Source: a virus
DNA length: 25,774 nucleotides
Virus record (IMG/VR): IMGVR_UViG_3300042465_006693
Location: 1-25,774 of that record
Reading direction: 5' to 3' (one strand)
The notes under the pieces were generated by a model. The model was not told where the DNA came from. It did no database searches and was given only the letters and a program-made list of their open reading frames with translations. This document shows positions 12,353-19,648 of the stretch, piece after piece. How positions within the stretch are numbered: the stretch's first letter is position 1; each line of letters starts with the position of its first letter. A program made the position numbers and the translations under genes.

Positions 12353-14713
12353 ATGGAAATCACTATTTACAAAGATGTAAAGGATACTAAAAGTGGGTTT
12401 GTAAGACCTATTTCTGTTGTATTGGAAAGAATAAGAATTGGAAAATCTGCTGAATTACTTAGTAAAATAAGAGTAGAAAAAGACAAAACAAAAAGAGATG
12501 CTTTAAAAATTAAACTACCTTCTTATTGTTTTAGTGGTACATTTTCCTCAAGAAATGATAACTCAATTATTAAACATTCAGGATTTATTTGTTTAGATTT
12601 TGATAAGTTTTTAAATGATGATTTAACAATTTGGAGAGAAAAACTAGAAAAAGACAAATATACTTATGCTTTATTTTTAAGTCCTTCAGGTAATGGATTA
12701 AAAGTATTAGTAAAGATACCAGCTGACAAAGATTATCATAGAGATTACTTTAGAGCCTTAGATATTTATTACAATTCTGCTTATTTCGATAAATCTTGTA
12801 TTAATATATCAAGGTTATGTTTTGAAAGTTCAGACCCTAATTTATATTTAAATGAAAATTCTGAATTATGGGATACTAGAGCAGAAGAAGAACATCATAG
12901 TATAGGAAATACTAATGCAGTATTAAGAGTAGTATCTGAAAATAGAATAATATCAAACTTAGAGAAATGGTTTAATAATACTTTTCCTTTGGCTGATGGT
13001 TCAAGAAATAATAATATTTTTAAGTTAGCAATGGCTTTAAATGATTTTGGTATTTCTAAAAATGAAGCTGAATCTGTTTGTTGTAAATATGCTGAAAGTG
13101 GATTTAATGATACTGAAATTTTACAAGTTGTAAGAAGTGCTTACAATAGAGGTATATCAACTTTTAATAGTAAATTCTTTGAAGATGAAATTACATCAAA
13201 GAAAATTGAAAGACATATTCGTGCCGGATCAACAATAGAAAAAATTAAACAAGAATTTGCAGAACACAATCCATTAGAGATTGAAAACGCTATTGAACAA
13301 ACAAAAGCTAAATTATCAATATCTGAATTTTGGGATTATGATAAGAATGGAAAAATAAGTTTAAAGCAATCAAAATATAAAGAGTTTTTAGAGCAAAAAG
13401 GATATGCTAAATTATACCCAACAGGTTCAACAAACTTTGTATTTGTAAAGATTGAAGAAAATTTAATTGATAATACAACAGGAGAATTTATAAAAGATGA
13501 TATTCTAAATTATCTATACTCAAATGCTGATTTTGGTACAAAGCCGTATGACTTAATGGCGGGTACTCCAAAATACTTTAAAGATGATTATTTAAGTTTA
13601 ATTGATACTGTAACCGTAGAGTTTAAAAAAGACACAGTCGACACTTCTTATCTATATTATAAAAATTGTGCTTTAGAAGTTACTAAAAACGGTGTAAAAC
13701 AAATTGATTACTTAGAACTTGATGGGTATGTGTGGAGAAAACAAATAATCAATAGAGAGTACAAAGAAATATCATTTGAATACTGTGTTTTTGAAAAGTT
13801 CTTAATGAAAATTGCAGGAGAAAAAGAAGAAAATTTTACTTCTCTTTGTAGTGTTATTGGCTTTTTAATGCACTCACATAAAACAAGTGCTAACAATAAA
13901 GCTATAATTTTCAATGATGAGGTTATAAGCGAAAATCCAAACGGTGGAAGCGGTAAGGGATTGTTTTGTAATGCAATTGGGCATATTAAGAAAGTAGCTA
14001 CAATTGATGGTAAACAGTTTGAATTTAATAAGTCTTTTCCTTATCAAACAGTTGGAGCAGATAGTCAAGTATTGATTTTCGACGATGTTAAAAAGAACTT
14101 TCAATTTGAAAACTTATTTAGTTTAATTACTGAGGGTATTATTCTAGAAAAGAAAAATAAAGATGCTATTAAATTGCCAGTTTCTGAAAGTCCTAAAGTA
14201 GTTATTACAACAAATTATACTATTGGTGGTGTTGGTGGTTCTTTTGATAGAAGAAAATTTGAAGTTGAATTAAGTAGTTATTTTGGTTCACATCATACTC
14301 CTTTAGATGAATTTGGTCATATGTTATTTGAAGAGTGGAGTGATTCTGAATGGCTTAAATTTGATAATTTTATGATTACTTGTTTACAATTATATTTAAG
14401 AAATGGACTTGTTAAACATGAATTTCATAATCTTGAATTACGTAAATTTATTAAAAGTACTTCTTTTGAGTTTAATGAGTGGATTGAAGATGCCGACAAT
14501 ATGCCATTAAATCAAAGATTAGTTAAGCAAGATTTGTTTAATAAATTTACTAACGAATATCAAGATTTTAAAAAGTGGCTTACTCAAAAAAGGTTTACTA
14601 TGTGGTTACATTGCTATGGTACATTTAAAGGTATTAAAGTAATTGAAGGCAATACAAACGGTAATAGATGGGTATTATTTGGCAGTGACTTAACAGAAGA
14701 AAACGTATTTTAA
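12353..14713 (+). CDS. Primase-helicase: VirE_N/BT4734-like primase domain, PriCT, SF3 helicase
   Basis: 786 aa. The N-terminal domain (about residues 1-180) matches the VirE_N/BT4734-like primase type common in Bacteroidetes mobile elements: a strand with L-D-F-D (81-84) holding catalytic acidic residues, then S-P-S-G-N-G (110-115) before K-V-L-V-K-I. A PriCT-like helical unit follows at about 217-265 (RNNNIFKLAMALNDFGISKN). The C-terminal part is an SF3/D5-type helicase: Walker A N-P-N-G-G-S-G-K-G (528-536), Walker B with D577-D578 after V-L-I-F, and sensor V-I-T-T-N-Y at about 615-620. The end is a winged-helix-like segment closing with N-G-N-R-W. It would make primers and unwind DNA at the phage fork in the cytoplasm. 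Confidence 0.88.
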   Translation: MEITIYKDVKDTKSGFVRPISVVLERIRIGKSAELLSKIRVEKDKTKRDALKIKLPSYCFSGTFSSRNDNSIIKHSGFICLDFDKFLNDDLTIWREKLEKDKYTYALFLSPSGNGLKVLVKIPADKDYHRDYFRALDIYYNSAYFDKSCINISRLCFESSDPNLYLNENSELWDTRAEEEHHSIGNTNAVLRVVSENRIISNLEKWFNNTFPLADGSRNNNIFKLAMALNDFGISKNEAESVCCKYAESGFNDTEILQVVRSAYNRGISTFNSKFFEDEITSKKIERHIRAGSTIEKIKQEFAEHNPLEIENAIEQTKAKLSISEFWDYDKNGKISLKQSKYKEFLEQKGYAKLYPTGSTNFVFVKIEENLIDNTTGEFIKDDILNYLYSNADFGTKPYDLMAGTPKYFKDDYLSLIDTVTVEFKKDTVDTSYLYYKNCALEVTKNGVKQIDYLELDGYVWRKQIINREYKEISFEYCVFEKFLMKIAGEKEENFTSLCSVIGFLMHSHKTSANNKAIIFNDEVISENPNGGSGKGLFCNAIGHIKKVATIDGKQFEFNKSFPYQTVGADSQVLIFDDVKKNFQFENLFSLITEGIILEKKNKDAIKLPVSESPKVVITTNYTIGGVGGSFDRRKFEVELSSYFGSHHTPLDEFGHMLFEEWSDSEWLKFDNFMITCLQLYLRNGLVKHEFHNLELRKFIKSTSFEFNEWIEDADNMPLNQRLVKQDLFNKFTNEYQDFKKWLTQKRFTMWLHCYGTFKGIKVIEGNTNGNRWVLFGSDLTEENVF

Positions 14714-14715
14714 TT

Positions 14716-15207
14716 ATGGAAGATAAATTTAAACCAAAATGTATAAATCATAATTTAGAATTTGTTTTATACATCATAAAAAATGGTAGTAAAAGATTAA
14801 TTAAACAATGTTTATGTTGTGGTGAAAAGCAAATGCAAAACTACAAATTAAATAGTGTTAAAAATATAAATTCAATTCCTTTGTACTCACTTGATTTATG
14901 GAATAAATATAAAGACAATCAATCTTTTAGCAAAAGTTTATATTATGAAGCTAAAAACGAAAGATTTGAAGAGTATGTAAATTATATTAATTCTGAAAAA
15001 TGGCAAATATTAAGAAAGCAAGTAATAAAAGAATATAATGGTTTATGTTTTTATTGTTTAGAAACTGCAAATGATGTTCACCATAAATCTTATGACAATT
15101 TTGGTAATGAGCCATTAAGTGATTTGGTTCTACTTTGTAGAAAATGCCATGAAGAAGAACATATAAATAACCCTAATTTAAGATACGTAAATAATGTACA
15201 ACCTTAG
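14716..15207 (+). CDS. HNH endonuclease with zinc-binding cysteines
   Basis: 163 aa. The C-terminal HNH unit is clear: C-F-Y-C (111-114), V-H-H-K (121-124), L-V-L-L-C-R-K-C-H (137-145) and H149, i.e. two CxxC zinc pairs around the catalytic His-His and a final His. A cysteine cluster near residues 32-35 (CLCC) plus C9/H12 suggests a second zinc site at the N-terminus. It sits between the primase and the DEAD helicase-nuclease with a 14-base overlap at its end. It could be a homing nuclease or part of DNA processing. Stop is TAG. Confidence 0.85.
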   Translation: MEDKFKPKCINHNLEFVLYIIKNGSKRLIKQCLCCGEKQMQNYKLNSVKNINSIPLYSLDLWNKYKDNQSFSKSLYYEAKNERFEEYVNYINSEKWQILRKQVIKEYNGLCFYCLETANDVHHKSYDNFGNEPLSDLVLLCRKCHEEEHINNPNLRYVNNVQP

Positions 15208-16795
15208 AGAACCTCAACAAATTGTTTATGATAAAATAAAACAAGCTATTACTTTAGGTCATAAAAAGATTTTAGTAATGGCTTGTACAGGATTTGGTAA
15301 AACAATATTGTCACACGAAATTATTAAAAATGCAAATGCTAAAAATAATAGTGTTCTATTTACTTCACACCGTATAGCATTGGCAAAGCAAACTAAAAAT
15401 AAGTTTAAATCTTTAGATGTTGATTATTTACAAGGAGAAAATAACGATTTTAAGCAAGATTATAAGTGTTTGGTAGCAACTATTCAAACATTAAATTTAA
15501 CTGAAATAAAACAACCTAAAATCGTAATTATTGACGAATGTCATTATGCTTATGATTCAGGATTAATACAAACAATATTTGATAAATTTAAAGGTAGTAT
15601 TTTCATTTGCTTAACTGCTACACCCACAGATAATAACGATTGTTTATTAGAAGGGTTTGATTATATGATTGACGACTATCAAACAATAGATTTAATTAAT
15701 TTAGGTTGGCTAGTTCCTTTTAAATCGTTTGCTCCATTTACTGCAAAAACAGAACAGATAAACGATGAAATTATAATCAAAGAAGATATAAACAATTCAA
15801 TTGTAGAAAATTATATTAAGTATGGAGAAAATAGAAAATTCATAGTTTTTGCAAGTTCAAAAAAACATTGTTATGATTTAAAAGAATCATTTAAAAAATA
15901 TGGATTAAATACTGAAATTATAACCGCTGATACGACAGAAAAACAAAGAGAACAAATACTAATTGATTATAAAAATAGTTTATTACATGGTTTAATTTCA
16001 ATTGAAATACTTACTGCAGGTTTTGATGAACCAAGTGTATCATGTGTAATTATGGCTACATTTACAGTTCAATGGAAAAAGTATATTCAATGTGCTGGGC
16101 GTGGTATTAGATTATTTGGAAATACTTTAGAAGAATCAATTGCAAACGGTAAACCTTATTGTGTTTTTCTTGATTTCTTTGGTAATATTGAGCGTCATAA
16201 TTTGCCTGAAACTCGAAAAGAATTTAAAATTAAACAACAATTTTCACGAATAATTGATAAAGAATATACTTTAAATTCAGATGTAAATCAAGTTAAAAAA
16301 GCATTTGAAACAATTACAGAAGAAAAAAAGGTTTACCTAAAAGAAGTTGGAAAATTATTAGATTTATACGAAAATAAAGTTTACACTAAAGAATCAGATT
16401 TGCAAGAAGATGTAAATAATTTCTTAGAAAAAACTAATTATTTTTGGTGGAGACAAAACAGTGGTAAAATGTTTAAAGATGGGCGTTGGGTACATTTTAC
16501 TTCAAAACATGGACTACCTGACTGTACTGTATTTTATAATAAATCTAGTTTATTCTTTGGCTTAGAATTAAAATTACCTAAAGGTAGATTAACAGAACAT
16601 CAACAAAAAACATTACCTGAAATGGTTAATAAGAATGTTTTGTTTTTTATTTGTGAATCTGTTTATCATGTTTATAAAGCTATTGAACATATTGAATTAA
16701 ATATTATTGATAACGATGAATTATTTATTGTTAAAAAAGAAATTTATAATTTACCTGAATGGCAATTAATGTTAAGGCGTAAAATTAAATTATGA
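15194..16795 (+). CDS. DEAD/DEAH (SF2) helicase fused to a VRR-NUC nuclease
   Basis: 533 aa. The helicase motifs are in order: Walker A T-G-F-G-K-T (32-37), Walker B D-E-C-H (114-117), L-T-A-T-P, and motif VI Q-C-A-G-R-G-I-R (299-306). From about residue 395 the protein is a VRR-NUC domain of the PD-(D/E)XK fold: W-W-R-Q-N-S-G, then G-L-P-D (440-443), and E-L-K-L-P-K-G (458-464) with T-E-H-Q-Q after it. In stand-alone form VRR-NUC proteins cut branched or flapped DNA. Fusion with a helicase suggests processing of replication or recombination intermediates. Start at the ATG inside the HNH gene's end, in another frame. Confidence 0.9.
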   Translation: MYNLREPQQIVYDKIKQAITLGHKKILVMACTGFGKTILSHEIIKNANAKNNSVLFTSHRIALAKQTKNKFKSLDVDYLQGENNDFKQDYKCLVATIQTLNLTEIKQPKIVIIDECHYAYDSGLIQTIFDKFKGSIFICLTATPTDNNDCLLEGFDYMIDDYQTIDLINLGWLVPFKSFAPFTAKTEQINDEIIIKEDINNSIVENYIKYGENRKFIVFASSKKHCYDLKESFKKYGLNTEIITADTTEKQREQILIDYKNSLLHGLISIEILTAGFDEPSVSCVIMATFTVQWKKYIQCAGRGIRLFGNTLEESIANGKPYCVFLDFFGNIERHNLPETRKEFKIKQQFSRIIDKEYTLNSDVNQVKKAFETITEEKKVYLKEVGKLLDLYENKVYTKESDLQEDVNNFLEKTNYFWWRQNSGKMFKDGRWVHFTSKHGLPDCTVFYNKSSLFFGLELKLPKGRLTEHQQKTLPEMVNKNVLFFICESVYHVYKAIEHIELNIIDNDELFIVKKEIYNLPEWQLMLRRKIKL

Positions 16796-16837
16796 AATAC
16801 CAACCACTAACTTGCACAATAAAAATTAAATAAAAAT

Positions 16838-16853
16838 ATTTATTCAAATAAAT
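16838..16853. repeat. AT-rich dyad at the -33 region, possible operator
   Basis: ATTTATT (16838-16844), CA, AATAAAT (16847-16853), a perfect dyad touching the TTG of the promoter at 16854. Its half-site resembles the dyads at 1978 and 4401. Chance in A/T DNA is possible. Confidence 0.3.
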
Positions 16854-16884
16854 TTGCATAGTTAAATATTTTATATTACCTTTG
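16854..16884 (+). promoter_or_regulatory. Bacteroidetes-type promoter for the XRE/phosphatase operon
   Basis: TTG (16854-16856), 20 bases, TACCTTTG (16877-16884); first ATG 23 bases downstream. Confidence 0.7.
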
Positions 16885-16907
16885 TTTCAAGTTAAACAAT
16901 TGTAGAT

Positions 16908-17108
16908 ATGAACGCAGTAAATAAAAAACAAATTAAAGCTTTAATTCACTTATTTAAAGCTACTGAAATGTTATCAGATTTAGGAGCTACAAATGAAGTA
17001 ATTGAAAATCTTAATCAAATTACTACTCAAGAAGTTGAAAACGTAGCAAAATATATGAACTTGCAATATGATGAGGTTATAGACTTAGTTAATCAATACG
17101 ATATTTAA
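16908..17108 (+). CDS. Hypothetical all-helical protein, 66 aa
   Basis: Starts MNAVNKKQIKALIHLFKATE; the whole chain is predicted helical, with a Q-E-V-E-N-V-A-K-Y segment that could be a degenerate helix-turn-helix. First gene after the promoter at 16854 and one base before an XRE gene. No family recognised. Confidence 0.6.
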   Translation: MNAVNKKQIKALIHLFKATEMLSDLGATNEVIENLNQITTQEVENVAKYMNLQYDEVIDLVNQYDI

Positions 17109-17109
17109 A

Positions 17110-17310
17110 ATGACAACATCACAATTTATTAAAGAAAACTTAAACGGTGTGTCAGCATACCGTTTAAGCCAATTAACAGGGATTTCAACTTCATTATTAA
17201 GTTGTTATTTAAATGGTAAATCCGAGCCTAGCGTTGATAAATTAAAGCTAATTATCAAAGCATTAGATATTCATAGAGATAATTTAAACGACTTTTTTTA
17301 TGAAAATTAA
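17110..17310 (+). CDS. XRE-family HTH regulator, 66 aa
   Basis: Helix-turn-helix is clear: S-A-Y-R-L-S-Q-L-T-G-I-S (about residues 15-26), then S-L-L-S-C-Y-L-N-G (28-36), then S-E-P-S-V-D-K-L-K-L-I-I-K-A-L. Length and layout match a minimal Cro-like repressor. It probably controls the promoter at 16854 upstream. It overlaps the next gene by 11 bases. Confidence 0.82.
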   Translation: MTTSQFIKENLNGVSAYRLSQLTGISTSLLSCYLNGKSEPSVDKLKLIIKALDIHRDNLNDFFYEN

Positions 17311-17581
17311 AGACTGCGTAGTGATTGAATTAAATTTATTAGAATCATTGCTTGATGATTTTAATAAATGTATGATTGAAAATGGAAACTCTAAAGTAGA
17401 AAGAAAAATTATTAATAATCATATTGTTGTTATTAATAAAATTATTAATAAGACAAACCCATTAGAACTAATTGTGAGAGATGCATTTAATAATGGAGTA
17501 AATACTGGCAATGATTATGCAAATAATATATCCCCATATTATGGAAATGATACTAATTATATTGACGAAACTGAAATATAA
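17300..17581 (+). CDS. Hypothetical protein, 93 aa
   Basis: Starts MKIKDCVVIELNLLESLLDD; helical N-terminal half, then D-A-F-N-N-G-V-N-T-G-N and a Tyr/Asn-rich acidic end. A D-A-hydrophobic-x-x-G motif followed by Tyr is also seen in the protein at 17705-17905, so they may share a small phage motif of unknown role. Confidence 0.58.
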   Translation: MKIKDCVVIELNLLESLLDDFNKCMIENGNSKVERKIINNHIVVINKIINKTNPLELIVRDAFNNGVNTGNDYANNISPYYGNDTNYIDETEI

Positions 17582-17582
17582 T

Positions 17583-17708
17583 ATGCCACGAGAAAGAACT
17601 CCATTAACAAGACCTAAAAAACAAAATATCATAATAAATATTAACGATATTTTCAGAAATAGTGATATTCAAAATGAAGTAATTAAAAATTTAAAGAAAA
17701 TAAAATGA
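17583..17708 (+). CDS. Basic mini-protein, 41 aa
   Basis: I chose the ATG at 17583 (MPRERTPLTRPKKQNIIINI), one base after the preceding stop; a longer frame from 17511 would lie inside the upstream gene. The first 13 residues are very basic, and the rest has a strand and a helix. It may be a small DNA-binding protein, possibly RHH-like (strand I-I-I-N-I-N-D), but this is weak. Confidence 0.45.
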   Translation: MPRERTPLTRPKKQNIIININDIFRNSDIQNEVIKNLKKIK

Positions 17709-17905
17709 AAACTAGCTTACAAGAATTAATTCACTACATAGAGCATAAAGGTGAATTAGACAAAGAAACTTTACTAAATAAAGCTAAGTCTTTGCTCGAA
17801 AAAGAAAAAAATGATTTGATTGATGCTTGTCAAAAAGGAATAAATAAAGCACTTGATTATTCTTTTGAGCCACAAGATTATTATAACCAAACTTTCAAAC
17901 AATGA
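17705..17905 (+). CDS. Conserved small phage protein (LEKEK..IDA..G / YYNQTF type)
   Basis: 66 aa with the pattern L-L-E-K-E-K-N-D-L-I-D-A (about residues 31-42), G, then Y-Y-N-Q-T-F near the end. This combination recurs in Bacteroidetes phages and prophages as a short helical protein without known function. ATGA overlaps on both sides join it to its neighbours. Confidence 0.65.
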   Translation: MKTSLQELIHYIEHKGELDKETLLNKAKSLLEKEKNDLIDACQKGINKALDYSFEPQDYYNQTFKQ

Positions 17906-18339
17906 TAAAAAAAGCAATAGCACTACCAAAAAGAATATTTGAAAGTAATTTTAATAATTCAAAAATTGAAGAACAAAAAGGATATACTTTGTTTATTTCA
18001 ATTTTAGACATGTATAATCAAGAAAAATTATACAATGAATACGATAATTTCTTACAGGTTAAAATGTGGGATATTGAAGAAGATTTGCACGATAAAAATG
18101 GTTTAAAATATCACAAACCTAGCGATACAGAACTACAAAAAATAGTTGATTTTATTGATAAAAATCAAAATTATAAGCGTTGTATTGTACATTGTTCAGC
18201 TGGTATTTCTCGAAGTGGTGCAGTTGTTACGTTTTTAAAAGATAAGTTTAGAATTGATAATCAATTGTTTTTAGAAACAAATAAATTTATAAGACCTAAC
18301 TTGTACATTTTAAATAGATTAAAGTATTTAGATTTATGA
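17902..18339 (+). CDS. Dual-specificity / tyrosine phosphatase-like protein
   Basis: 145 aa. The cysteine phosphatase loop H-C-S-A-G-I-S-R-S is at residues 97-105 (C98 nucleophile, R104 phosphate binding), followed by G-A-V-V and a helix. D57 in K-M-W-D-I-E-E-D may be the general acid. Such enzymes hydrolyse phospho-tyrosine, -serine or -threonine, or sometimes nucleotides or RNA ends, through a phosphocysteine intermediate. Small phage members of this fold exist; their targets are mostly unknown. Coupled by ATGA overlaps to the genes before and after. It acts in the cytoplasm, as no signal peptide is seen. Confidence 0.85.
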   Translation: MIKKAIALPKRIFESNFNNSKIEEQKGYTLFISILDMYNQEKLYNEYDNFLQVKMWDIEEDLHDKNGLKYHKPSDTELQKIVDFIDKNQNYKRCIVHCSAGISRSGAVVTFLKDKFRIDNQLFLETNKFIRPNLYILNRLKYLDL

Positions 18340-18590
18340 AACTAGAACAAGCTAAAACTATTTGTTTAGATCACGTTGAATACGTGTTAAATGGTACTAA
18401 AAACGATTACACACCTGAACAAATTGGAATAGCTATACACACCATTGCAATAGCTATTAAACCAATAATAGATTATAATTATAAAGTATTGGTACAGTAC
18501 AACGAGTGGCGTAGAGGTTACTTACAAGAATATCCATTAAACTCAATTTATAATATGAATATTTTGAAAGAATCTATATATTTGTTGTAG
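18336..18590 (+). CDS. Hypothetical helical protein, 84 aa
   Basis: Starts MKLEQAKTICLDHVEYVLNG; contains I-G-I-A-I-H-T-I-A-I-A-I-K-P-I, an alternating helix of moderate hydrophobicity rather than a membrane segment. Last gene of its operon; its final codons overlap a promoter-like TATATTTG (18577-18584). Stop is TAG. No family recognised. Confidence 0.6.
   Translation: MKLEQAKTICLDHVEYVLNGTKNDYTPEQIGIAIHTIAIAIKPIIDYNYKVLVQYNEWRRGYLQEYPLNSIYNMNILKESIYLL
18555..18584 (+). promoter_or_regulatory. Possible promoter ahead of the virion module
   Basis: A perfect -7 element TATATTTG (18577-18584) with ATG instead of TTG at the -33 place (18555-18557), 19 bases apart. As at 11943, it overlaps the end of a gene and points into a hairpin-rich stretch. 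Confidence 0.45.
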
Positions 18591-18690
18591 ATTTAAATTT
18601 AAGCATGATATACAAAGTTGGCAAGAACTAATGTATCAACAATAAGCAATTAAGTAGGAGTTGGCGATCCTTTTTAGTTGCTTTTTGTTT
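18591..18690 (+). ncRNA. Second structured RNA or leader, two hairpins
   Basis: Hairpin A: TGAT..ACA (18606-18614, two-base bulge) with TGTATCA (18632-18638), capped by AGTT/AACT with loop GGCAAG. Hairpin B: AAGCAATTAA (18644-18653) with TTAGTTGCTT (18674-18683, one G-U pair), enclosing AGGA/TCCT with loop GTTGGCGA, followed by T residues. Hairpin B has the same build as hairpin 3 of the RNA at 11977-12084: a terminator stem with a 4-bp inner stem and a TGGCG loop. No reading frame is seen. It could be a small RNA or a leader/attenuator of the structural operon starting at 18722. Confidence 0.5.
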
Positions 18691-18691
18691 T
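18644..18691 (+). terminator. Intrinsic terminator before the virion module
   Basis: Hairpin B of the structured RNA with TTTTTGTTTT after it. It may end the XRE/phosphatase operon or attenuate entry into the structural genes 31 bases later. Confidence 0.7.
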
Positions 18692-18721
18692 ATGGATAAT
18701 TTTATTTAATTTTGAAACATC

Positions 18722-19648
18722 ATGAACGGTACTGTAACACGCCAAGATTTTACAATCATAAGAAGTAATCCAAACCAAACGAATACTTCTGTAATTACTC
18801 AAGATTTTGAGGATTGTTGCTATGTACTACCTGCACTTGCTGAAATTGAAAGTAAAACATCGGATTTAAAAAACGATAAACATTCTGTTATTTGGTTCTT
18901 TTCAAATGCTTTTACTTTTGCAGAATTAATCCTACAAAAGAAAGTTAACGGTGTATGGACTGATGCTTACCCTTTAAGTTTCGATAATACTTACGGTACT
19001 AACTTTGTTTATGGATTTTATAATACAATCTATGAAGAAAAAGCAATCGGTTATTTAATAGATTGGTTCTTAGTATTAAATGACTTAGGAATTGGTAATT
19101 ATAGAGTTAAATGTAATGCTACTCAAATAGATAGTACAATAAATAATTACTACTCTTTTGAATTTTGCCTTAATGAATATTCAGATTATAGAGCAAATGA
19201 AACGGTACGTCTGGAATGGTACAAGAATGGTAATGTAGGTTCGTTATTAGATGATACTAAAAAAGAAGATTTTGGAACGCTAAACTATTATAACAGTATT
19301 AGACTACCAAAATCTATTTTCGGTCGCTTAAAACCTACTAAAACTAAGAATTTTACACGTTATCAAACAGGTGAAGATGTAAGGTTATTTGATGCTGATG
19401 AAATTGAATATACTCTTAACATTGATTCAGCACCATTGTGGCTAGGTAAGTTTATTAACTTTGATGCTAACTACTCAAATAATCTTACTATAACTGATTA
19501 CAATGAGCGTAATCATGAAGTATTTATACAAAAACAAGTAATTTCAAAAACATCATTTTCAAATGAATATGATTACGATGTTAAATTAATTGACTTTGAA
19601 TTTACGTATCAACCAAGATTTAATAATTTTAAACATAACTACGAGTAA
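18722..19648 (+). CDS. Conserved Bacteroidetes phage protein, probably structural
   Basis: 308 aa, beta-rich throughout, with no catalytic motif. The layout (an N-terminal F-T-I-I-R-S-N segment, a middle D-L-G-I-G-N-Y-R-V-K, a block N-E-T-V-R-L-E-W-Y, then I-F-G-R-L-K-P and a late L-T-I-T-D-Y-N-E-R-N-H) resembles a family I associate with Bacteroidetes phage structural regions. Function is not known to me. It lies first in the virion transcript, directly before TerS, an unusual place for a tail or baseplate protein. The ATG at 18722 is the first in frame after the terminator; its stop overlaps the next start. Confidence 0.62.
   Translation: MNGTVTRQDFTIIRSNPNQTNTSVITQDFEDCCYVLPALAEIESKTSDLKNDKHSVIWFFSNAFTFAELILQKKVNGVWTDAYPLSFDNTYGTNFVYGFYNTIYEEKAIGYLIDWFLVLNDLGIGNYRVKCNATQIDSTINNYYSFEFCLNEYSDYRANETVRLEWYKNGNVGSLLDDTKKEDFGTLNYYNSIRLPKSIFGRLKPTKTKNFTRYQTGEDVRLFDADEIEYTLNIDSAPLWLGKFINFDANYSNNLTITDYNERNHEVFIQKQVISKTSFSNEYDYDVKLIDFEFTYQPRFNNFKHNYE

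Noticed and set aside
13708-14104. Two minus-strand frames inside the primase-helicase gene
   Set aside because: They overlap the Walker A/B region of a clear gene in antisense and show no family pattern.
16792-16833. 13-codon frame after the helicase-nuclease gene with an ATGA overlap
   Set aside because: Too short to support as a gene; kept only as a possible coupling remnant.
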